From: Phycisphaerae bacterium
Lineage (GTDB): Bacteria; Planctomycetota; Phycisphaerae; Sedimentisphaerales; Anaerobacaceae
DNA: 9,653 nucleotides
NCBI GenBank assembly: GCA_030630315.1
Contig: DAOVNI010000032.1
Location: forward strand, 1 to 9,653
Reading direction: 5' to 3'
The position numbers and the translations under genes were made by a program. Numbering within the stretch: position 1 is the stretch's first letter; every line of letters starts with the position of its first letter. Below are positions 1-4,795 of the stretch, one piece after another. The notes under the pieces are model-generated. The model saw only the letters and a program-made list of their open reading frames with translations. It ran no database searches and had not been told where the DNA came from.

Positions 1-240
1 AAAATTCAAAAGTATAGAGATGACATTGTTGCATTTAGGGCGAAAGTAAGTCCAAAGCCGGTCGATAGGATTTCACAGAACAAAAGGGGCTTTACGGAAA
101 TGACTGTGGATTGTTTATATGAGACTTACTACTCTGCGAAGGAGAGCTACGTAGCACGAGATTTTCCACGGCTACTTGCCTTTTTCTTTAGGGACAGTGT
201 AAGTACAGGAGGAGCGCCAATTTCACCTGTTCTGCATTAG
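1..240 (+). CDS. Possible 3' end of a CDS entering from the left edge (low confidence)
   Basis: Frame 1 is open from the first base to a TAG at 238-240, giving 79 codons without a start inside the window. The translation begins KIQKYRDDIVAFRAK and ends GGAPISPVLH, a mixed composition that could be a real C-terminus, but I recognise no family. It would converge with the minus-strand gene whose stop codon starts at 241, with no gap. It runs through the tail repeat at 146-190 in antisense and reads it as SYVARDFPRLLAFF. The same repeat is coding on the other strand in two downstream genes, so this frame may be open by chance. An open run of 80 codons in AT-leaning DNA is not rare enough to be convincing alone. 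Extending the sequence leftward would decide it. Confidence 0.28.
   Translation, partial: KIQKYRDDIVAFRAKVSPKPVDRISQNKRGFTEMTVDCLYETYYSAKESYVARDFPRLLAFFFRDSVSTGGAPISPVLH
146..190 (-). repeat. Tail repeat copy A, not attached to an intact ORF
   Basis: This 45-bp direct repeat starts with the perfect 10-bp palindrome GCTACGTAGC and reads, on the minus strand, KKKASSRGKSRAT followed by TAG. It lies 51 bp beyond the stop of the propeller-like gene. In the tail frame the minus strand is open for about 16 codons upstream (CRTGEIGAPPVLTLSL), back to a TAA overlapping the end of that gene. It differs from copy C at a single base, in the third position of the second Arg-box codon (CGT against CGG), and from copy D at that position and in the T-rich edge. 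It could be a stranded C-terminal coding module. Confidence 0.85.
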
Positions 241-1209
241 TTACGGGACAGGTAATCGAATCTTGCCTTGCAGAGTATAATATGCCTTATTTGGCTTGGC
301 AATAACGTGGTGTTTGCCGTCCCAATGAATCTCTGTCGCTGAAACCATATGAAGCCGGGCGGCTTCTTTCTTTCTAAATTCTTCAGGTAGCTCTGGCTTT
401 ACGAAATTGCCGACAATTACAGGCGCCTCAAATATCTTTGGATTTTCAATCCCGGCACTTATATTAACTCTTACGATATGGGTCTGTTTTTGGTGAGTGC
501 ACAGGAAAACAATGTCGTTTGCATCTGCAGACCATAAGAAAGGTGAACTGAGGTTATACCAGTTAGGATTTTGTAGCTGCTCTTCGACCAACACATACGC
601 TCTGGCCTTAACGTATGGTTCAGGGTAGATAGGTAACCCCACCTGTTCCTTGGGCCAAGCCGTATAGCCTACAACAGCCACACGGTTCTCCACTGGTGGC
701 TTTCGCATATCATATACAAGGACAACAGTGGCTCGAGTAGGGGGTAAGCCGTGATAAGGGTAGAACTTCTTATAAACCAAAAAACGACCCGTAGGTGAAA
801 TTGTAGGAGCATAACACCAGAACTCATCCAAAAGCTTGCCGTTTTTCAGGTCGATTACGAACACAATCTCAGCCCGTTTTAACTTACCTACCGCAACCAA
901 TCTATCCTTTTGCAACAAATAGAAGGATTCTATCGATCTAACCCGACTGAAAAGTCCACCGAGGGTAAGGCGTTTTACCTCTCCCGAAATTTTATCAGTT
1001 ATTTCCAAGTTAAACTTCTTCAACCAGGGGGCCTCTTCGATCGCCTCTTCACCAATCACCATCACAGAATATTTATCAGATGCGGCTGCTGGCATATTAT
1101 TTACGTCTTCTGCAGCTGCCCCAATGCTACTAAAAATTAAGAGACAAATATAACCAAAAAGCCACGCCCCGGGCCAGCATTCGCGAGTCAAAAATCTGTT
1201 TCTTATCAT
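241..1209 (-). CDS. Exported beta-propeller-like protein of unknown function
   Basis: A 322-residue protein that I do not recognise by family. The start is supported by a good Shine-Dalgarno (AAGGAG, 7 bases before ATG). Residues 14-33 form a hydrophobic signal segment ending in GAAAED, consistent with export by Sec. The body is beta-rich, and two stretches, SPTGRFLVYKKF (138-149) and LWSADANDIVFLC (225-237), resemble TolB/WD40-type propeller blades in which SPDG or WSPDG precedes a strand. A short motif after the signal, GEEAIEEAPW (53-62), is nearly repeated in the Ig-like gene at 3391-4143. It is probably the last gene of the minus-strand series, and tail repeat A lies just downstream, out of frame. 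There is no C-terminal membrane helix in the present reading frame. The function is unknown; the propeller assignment is an inference from two motifs only. Confidence 0.75.
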   Translation of the reverse strand: MIRNRFLTRECWPGAWLFGYICLLIFSSIGAAAEDVNNMPAAASDKYSVMVIGEEAIEEAPWLKKFNLEITDKISGEVKRLTLGGLFSRVRSIESFYLLQKDRLVAVGKLKRAEIVFVIDLKNGKLLDEFWCYAPTISPTGRFLVYKKFYPYHGLPPTRATVVLVYDMRKPPVENRVAVVGYTAWPKEQVGLPIYPEPYVKARAYVLVEEQLQNPNWYNLSSPFLWSADANDIVFLCTHQKQTHIVRVNISAGIENPKIFEAPVIVGNFVKPELPEEFRKKEAARLHMVSATEIHWDGKHHVIAKPNKAYYTLQGKIRLPVP

Positions 1210-1249
1210 TTTCAGACTCCTTGATATCCTTGTTAATACAGTTTAATCG

Positions 1250-1391
1250 TGGACATAATTCGGGACAGCCACCTATTTTTCACAGTAGCTGGTAGCCCAT
1301 AGGCCATCTGGTAATATACGAAGTACTTCGCTACGAAGCACAAGTTGCTACGTAGCACGAGATTTTTCACGGCTGCTTGCCTTTCTCTTTA
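1250..1391 (-). repeat. Composite repeat copy B: 98-bp palindrome-rich element plus tail repeat
   Basis: This 142-bp unit matches copy C at 2511-2652 with only 4 mismatches, and the first 117 bp (1250-1366) are identical. The left portion contains GGGACAGCCACC, then TAGCTGGTAGCCC, then clustered palindromes: GAAGTACTTC at 1320-1329, the stem CTTCG/CGAAG at 1326-1338, and GCTACGTAGC at 1347-1356. The right 45 bp (1347-1391) are the tail repeat and encode the last residues of the gene at 1348-2448. The left portion resembles, from memory, REP- or MITE-like sequences near IS200/IS605-type transposases. No transposase is present in the window, so that link is an inference. Confidence 0.9.
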
Positions 1392-2448
1392 GCACCAGAA
1401 TAAGGCAGACAATAACAATTCCCAAGGCCGCTATAAGCCCCGGGAGCACGATTCTGAGTTGATTGTTTGCTTTATCTTTATCATTTATGGCTGGAGGTGC
1501 TGCTGCAGAAACGACCTCCGCTTGCGCACTGGCTTGTTTAAGCTTAGATGAGGTGGATTGGTAGAATTCCTTGATTTCCTTCAAGTTTGCGATACTACCC
1601 AAATAGGGGTTGTTAGAAGTAAACAGTGAAAGGCACCTTTGTGCGAGTCGAGGATTTTCTTTGATGTATTCTTCGGCTTCCTTCCTTGCGATTCGCCATT
1701 GCGCCAGGTCGATTTTAACCAAATGCGGGCCAATATTTATAACCTGGTCCCAATCTATTCCTTGCTCCTGCATCGCTTGTGAATACAGTGAATTCTGGTA
1801 GAGCAGCAATGTCTTTATCAACTCATATTGGTAATGAGATATTTGGCCTTTCTTTTTGCCCTGTTCTATATTTGAAATCTGCTCCTTACAGTAATCCATC
1901 GCATCTTCATATCGCTCATTTTCTGTTAGCAAATCAATCACCATCCGCCTGATTCTGGAATCGTTGGAGATATCTGCTTGTGCTTTAATCTCCCTTATTT
2001 TCTCCTGCATCGTCATTTTCTCTGAGTAGCGACAAAGTTTAGCTATGGCAAAACACGTCCCCAGAAGAGGTTTTTCCACATTGAACACTCGCCACAAAGT
2101 GCTTTTCCCCCAGATGCGAACCGGCGGCTTAGCCCCAACCCTCTTGGCTTCATCTACTATGAGGTCTTGTAAGCGCTTATAGAGTCCCAAGACTTGTTTC
2201 TCATCTCTGCCATCGAGTCTTGCGCTTGTCACATCAAGCTTGGCTTGGCAAATGTTTTTCTGTTTATCAGTTAGCTCTGCTTCGTACTTTTCGTATGCCG
2301 CCTCATACTTGATGAGTTTCGCGCGTAACCTTTTTCTCGCTTCCTCGTCTTGAGAACCGCTACTTGCAACAACATGTGACGTCACCCCGGATGTCAAAGC
2401 TATGCTCGTCAAAAATAACATGAAAATTGTTTTTATTTTTGCAATCAT
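1348..2448 (-). CDS. Exported alpha-helical protein with C-terminal membrane anchor and KASSREKSRAT tail
   Basis: A 366-residue protein of no recognised family. The start has an AAAGG ribosome-binding site 9 bases upstream. Residues 4-29 look like a signal peptide (IFMLFLTSIALTSG, ending VVASS). Residues 33-105 are highly charged and probably helical or coiled-coil. The middle (about 145-300) is alpha-helical and might be TPR-like, for example ERYEDAMDYCKEQ at 178-190. An Ala/Pro-rich linker (308-320) leads to one membrane helix (333-353) and a basic cytoplasmic tail, KRKASSREKSRAT. Predicted topology is therefore a large exported domain with one C-terminal anchor. The final codons come from tail repeat B and the stop lies inside the GCTACGTAGC palindrome. 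LPXTG and PEP-CTERM motifs are absent. A role as a surface or periplasmic scaffold is only a guess. Confidence 0.8.
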   Translation of the reverse strand: MIAKIKTIFMLFLTSIALTSGVTSHVVASSGSQDEEARKRLRAKLIKYEAAYEKYEAELTDKQKNICQAKLDVTSARLDGRDEKQVLGLYKRLQDLIVDEAKRVGAKPPVRIWGKSTLWRVFNVEKPLLGTCFAIAKLCRYSEKMTMQEKIREIKAQADISNDSRIRRMVIDLLTENERYEDAMDYCKEQISNIEQGKKKGQISHYQYELIKTLLLYQNSLYSQAMQEQGIDWDQVINIGPHLVKIDLAQWRIARKEAEEYIKENPRLAQRCLSLFTSNNPYLGSIANLKEIKEFYQSTSSKLKQASAQAEVVSAAAPPAINDKDKANNQLRIVLPGLIAALGIVIVCLILVLKRKASSREKSRAT

Positions 2449-2510
2449 ATTTCGTAACCTTTCACAGTGTTAGAACAGCGTTTCTGGCTCATTATGGCGG
2501 TTTTATTTCT

Positions 2511-2652
2511 TGGACATAATTCGGGACAGCCACCTATTTTTCACAGTAGCTGGTAGCCCATAGGCCATCTGGTAATATACGAAGTACTTCGCTACGAAGC
2601 ACAAGTTGCTACGTAGCACGAGATTTTCCCCGGCTACTTGCCTTTTTCTTTA
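2511..2652 (-). repeat. Composite repeat copy C, not attached to an intact ORF
   Basis: Second full copy of the 142-bp unit, exactly 1261 bp from copy B and in the same orientation. It sits in the 326-bp gap between the genes ending at 2775 and starting at 2448. The tail part (2608-2652) reads KKKASSRGKSRAT-stop on the minus strand and is open for about 11 codons upstream (KIDVCLRRL precedes the KKK) before in-frame stops near 2690-2700. There is no membrane helix in front of it, so this copy is either a relic or a non-coding copy. Confidence 0.9.
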
Positions 2653-2776
2653 ATCTCCTCAAGCAAACGTCAATCTTAGTTCTCGCTATTTATTTTCAGG
2701 TATATCACCTAGTTGGAGAAACTGCGCAGTTTAGTTTGCTCGGTTTTCTTTTCGTCCATCAATCCGTAGTCGGATT
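2653..2776. other. Intergenic stretch with two small perfect palindromes
   Basis: Beyond repeat C, the rest of this gap contains AAACTGCGCAGTTT (2719-2732), a perfect 14-bp palindrome, and AATCCG-TAGT-CGGATT (2761-2776), a 6-bp stem with a 4-base loop that overlaps the stop codon of the gene at 2775-3224. Either could form a hairpin at the 3' end of that transcript, but neither is followed by a T-run on the minus strand, so an intrinsic terminator is not well supported. I see no coding frame here. Confidence 0.45.
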
Positions 2777-3224
2777 ATTTGTGTTCGATCGGAAGCATCA
2801 CAGTATCAAATCCAACGCCAACTCCATGTATTGACGTGATGTTACCATCTCCGTTAAAAAATAGTGCTATACTACGACTGTCGCCAACGTCATACGCCCA
2901 ACATTCCAGCGAATCGGCATTAATTCCGGCAATAGCTTTGTCTAAGGTGCGGATGCTGCTGGGTTTACCAAGAAGTTGCTCAAAGTTATCCTTCGAAAGC
3001 TTAGCGCGTAGAAGTATTTTTGCCACATCTAAAACCTCTGCATCCGAAGGGCCGGGACAACTCTGGTACTTTCCCCTATACGAATTAATGGTATTAATGT
3101 CATCTTTGGAGAGCAAATTAGTCATCGCGTTGGGTTCCTTCTTACCATTAGGGCATTGAGCCCAAAAAAACAAGATACCCCCAGCCGAAAATAGAACTAC
3201 TATAATCAAGATTAACTTTTTCAT
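2775..3224 (-). CDS. Small exported protein with BamE/SmpA-like C-terminal half
   Basis: A 149-residue protein when read from the ATG at 3224. The open frame extends to an ATG at 3335, but that upstream part is encoded partly by a repeat fragment, whereas the inner ATG has AAAGG 9 bases upstream and is followed directly by MKKLILIIVVLFSAGGILFF, a signal-type sequence. Cys24 (FFWAQC) follows the hydrophobic segment but is not in a canonical lipobox. In the mature part, FEQLLGKPSS, then ECWAYDVGD, then SIALFFNGDGNITSIHG fit the order seen in SmpA/BamE-like small lipoproteins: a helix ending in LG-P, a W-Y strand, then a strand with F-dG-I. That resemblance is a fold-level inference; the true BamE role in outer-membrane assembly is not claimed. 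Repeats C and D flank the gene. Confidence 0.72.
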   Translation of the reverse strand: MKKLILIIVVLFSAGGILFFWAQCPNGKKEPNAMTNLLSKDDINTINSYRGKYQSCPGPSDAEVLDVAKILLRAKLSKDNFEQLLGKPSSIRTLDKAIAGINADSLECWAYDVGDSRSIALFFNGDGNITSIHGVGVGFDTVMLPIEHK

Positions 3225-3275
3225 ATACATTAACCTTTCAATAATATCAGGGTTTATCGAATACCACAATAATAA

Positions 3276-3293
3276 AAGGAACATATATTCCTT
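3276..3293. promoter_or_regulatory. Imperfect 18-bp palindrome upstream of the small exported gene
   Basis: AAGGAACATATATTCCTT has 6-bp perfect arms (AAGGAA/TTCCTT) around an AT core and lies 52-69 bp upstream of the ATG at 3224. Its size and symmetry fit a dimeric repressor or activator site, but no regulator is encoded nearby. Low confidence. Confidence 0.25.
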
Positions 3294-3320
3294 GCAGTGA
3301 GGGTTGCCATATATCAGGCC

Positions 3321-3429
3321 ATTCGGGACAGCCACCTATTTTTCACCATTATTTCCTTTTTCGGCCTACCCACGAATAATTCGGGGCGAGCTACGTAGCA
3401 CGAGATTTTCCGCGGCTACTTGCCTTTTT
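3321..3429 (-). repeat. Copy D: fragment of the palindrome-rich element (3321-3346) and tail repeat (3390-3429)
   Basis: Positions 3321-3346 match 26 bp of the left portion of copies B and C (around GGGACAGCCACC). A 43-bp unrelated stretch follows, containing ATAATTCGGG at 3376-3385, which also matches the left end of the element. The tail repeat then begins at 3390 with GCTACGTAGC. The tail differs from copy C by one synonymous base (Arg codon CGC against CGG) up to its T-rich edge. It forms the 3' end of the Ig-like gene. The order and orientation are those of B and C, so D looks like an internally rearranged or composite copy. Confidence 0.85.
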
Positions 3430-4143
3430 TAGCAGTGCGATACAGCCCACAATCAATATTGCGCACAATCCCCCGATTACTACATACTTTCCTGCTTCAA
3501 GACGGTCTTGTCCGAGGATGTTGTCTTCCTGTGGTGTGTGATGCTGGTCAGGAGCCGACGGGTTCTCACTGTTGGTTATGATAATCTTTGCCGCATTGGA
3601 AATAAGAAAGCCCTTGTCCCAGTCCCACGACGATATCGGCCGCATAACCACCAGAGAATAGGTTCCCTCTTTCTCAATCTTGAACCACTCGTTCAATGAA
3701 AAAGACCCGTATCCCGAAGCCATTCGCCCCGGGCCAATTTCCATTGACGAACCACCCGACATACCCCCGGTAGGCATTTGGCCAATCAAAGCCTCACGCT
3801 TCGCTCTGTATTCAGATTTGGCCACAGGCCGGCCATCCGCGTCGAACAATTCGAGCCTGTAATTGTTAAAAAACCCGCGCTTCCGGCGCAGATGGGCTTC
3901 ATTCTCTCCGAAATTCTTGGTAAGAACTAATATCTCGATGTCCTCACCTAAAGTGTATCGATCTTTCCTCGGACGTACAGAAATAGCTAAATCATGGAAC
4001 GTATTTCCCCAAATTGGTTCTTCATCACCTAACACATGCCTCCAAATTGCCTCCTCAATCGCTTCCTCGTCTCCATAAATGACTGTCATGAGATATCCAC
4101 CGAGTAACAAAACCAGCGTAATTGTCATATAAACCTTCTTCAT
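3391..4143 (-). CDS. Exported Ig-like beta-sandwich protein with C-terminal membrane anchor and KASSRGKSRAT tail
   Basis: A 250-residue protein when started at the ATG at 4143, which has AGGGG 7 bases upstream and is followed by MKKVYMTITLVLLLGGYL, a signal peptide. An ATG 18 bases further upstream is in frame but overlaps this ribosome-binding site. After an acidic region (GDEEAIEEAIW, then GDEEPIW), residues of about 52-185 form one beta-sandwich: VRPRKDRYTLGEDIEILV, YRLELFDADGRPVA, then SLNEWFKIEKEGTYSLVV. This pattern of L-G-E, L.L.D..G and W-F.I...G.Y.L is typical of Ig-like or BsuPI-type domains. A linker leads to a membrane helix (about 220-238) and the tail KKASSRGKSRAT supplied by repeat D. 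The architecture matches the gene at 1348-2448 despite unrelated body sequences. Binding or adhesion is possible but unproven. Confidence 0.8.
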   Translation of the reverse strand: MKKVYMTITLVLLLGGYLMTVIYGDEEAIEEAIWRHVLGDEEPIWGNTFHDLAISVRPRKDRYTLGEDIEILVLTKNFGENEAHLRRKRGFFNNYRLELFDADGRPVAKSEYRAKREALIGQMPTGGMSGGSSMEIGPGRMASGYGSFSLNEWFKIEKEGTYSLVVMRPISSWDWDKGFLISNAAKIIITNSENPSAPDQHHTPQEDNILGQDRLEAGKYVVIGGLCAILIVGCIALLKKASSRGKSRAT

Positions 4144-4192
4144 ATCATATCCCCTGTTCATTTACTTGGTTATTAATATAATGTACACAAAT

Positions 4193-4414
4193 TCAATCAG
4201 ATTGCCACTCTGGATATTCATCTGTCGCGGTATCAGGCCATTCTGGAAACTCTGTTGTCATGCTGCCATCGGGACTATCTACATCATGGGCACCCGATGT
4301 TTTGGTCCATGTGTTTCCACCATCGGTGCTCTCGGCAATGCCTGTCCATCCCCAAATAAACATTGAACACAGGACCAACAGACAGTAAAGAGTAATGTTT
4401 CTTACAGTTTTCAT
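4193..4414 (-). CDS. Asp-box (BNR-like) exported microprotein
   Basis: A 73-residue protein started at the ATG at 4414, which has AAAGG 9 bases upstream; an upstream in-frame ATG at 4444 lacks such a site. Residues 1-25 (MKTVRNITLYCLLVLCSMFI and onward) are a signal peptide. The mature part contains STDGGNTW, an exact match to the Asp-box/BNR motif S-x-D-x-G-x-T-W found repeatedly in sialidase and photosystem-assembly-factor beta-propellers. Only one box is present, and a propeller needs many, so this is either a truncated remnant of a propeller gene or a small protein using one box as a turn. The C-terminus is acidic with a short internal repetition (EFPEW, EYPEW). It lies 49 bp upstream of the Ig-like gene and probably shares its transcript. 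No tail repeat follows it. Confidence 0.6.
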   Translation of the reverse strand: MKTVRNITLYCLLVLCSMFIWGWTGIAESTDGGNTWTKTSGAHDVDSPDGSMTTEFPEWPDTATDEYPEWQSD

Positions 4415-4795
4415 TTGTTTCGCCCTTTCAAAAACGGTTAACATTTATATTATGCTTGGAGACTAAAGATGCTATTATAGGATTTTCACAAACCTACAAG
4501 CAGAAACTTTGAACATTATTCTCTTTACATTACCTTTGGAGCGACTCAGGCTAATATAGTTTTACGTCTTCACCTGCAGAAATCAACTTATCTTTCATTA
4601 AATCTTGACTTTGTATACCCTTCGTCATAAACTACGTGAAACACGACTTAGGGAATCGAAAGCCACAATTGTTTAAATTTTCAGGTAAGATAAAACTACA
4701 ATTTGAATTGGCATGCTGCACTTTCATCTGGTACAATCAACTGGAAAATCTGAACCTGGAATTGGAATTATTACTTATCACAATGAGGTGCTGAT
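4415..4795. other. Divergent intergenic region
   Basis: This AT-rich stretch of 381 bp separates the minus-strand exported-protein series from the plus-strand gene at 4796 and should contain promoters for both. I see no credible ORF or RNA gene. A TATAAT lies on the minus strand at 4474-4479, 60 bp upstream of the microprotein start, but without a convincing -35 at the right spacing. The plus-strand promoter candidate is listed separately. Confidence 0.6.
4605..4633 (+). promoter_or_regulatory. Candidate sigma70-type promoter for the envelope-protein gene
   Basis: TTGACT (4605-4610, 5/6 match to consensus), a 17-bp spacer, then TAAACT (4628-4633, 4/6 match). It would give a leader of roughly 155 bases before the ATG at 4796. 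Matches of this quality occur by chance in AT-rich DNA, so this is tentative. Confidence 0.3.

Noticed and set aside
2719..2732. AAACTGCGCAGTTT as an intrinsic terminator
   Set aside because: It gives only about a 5-bp stem with a 4-base loop and no T-run follows on the transcript strand; it is kept only as a palindrome within the intergenic description.
3225..3335. N-terminal extension of the small exported gene to the ATG at 3335
   Set aside because: The extension is encoded partly by the repeat fragment at 3321-3346, lacks a ribosome-binding site, and would bury the signal peptide; the ATG at 3224 has a well-spaced AAAGG.
146..3429. CRISPR array
   Set aside because: The direct repeats are separated by about 0.8-1.3 kb containing whole genes, not by short uniform spacers, and no cas genes are present.
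146..3429. Integron cassette array
   Set aside because: The repeats have a 10-bp palindrome but not the paired R/L box layout of attC sites, and no integrase is seen. The cassette-like order is noted only as an analogy.
4166..4366. Plus-strand 66-codon ORF antisense to the microprotein
   Set aside because: It lies opposite a minus-strand frame with a signal peptide, an Asp-box and a ribosome-binding site; its own sequence shows no domain or start signal.
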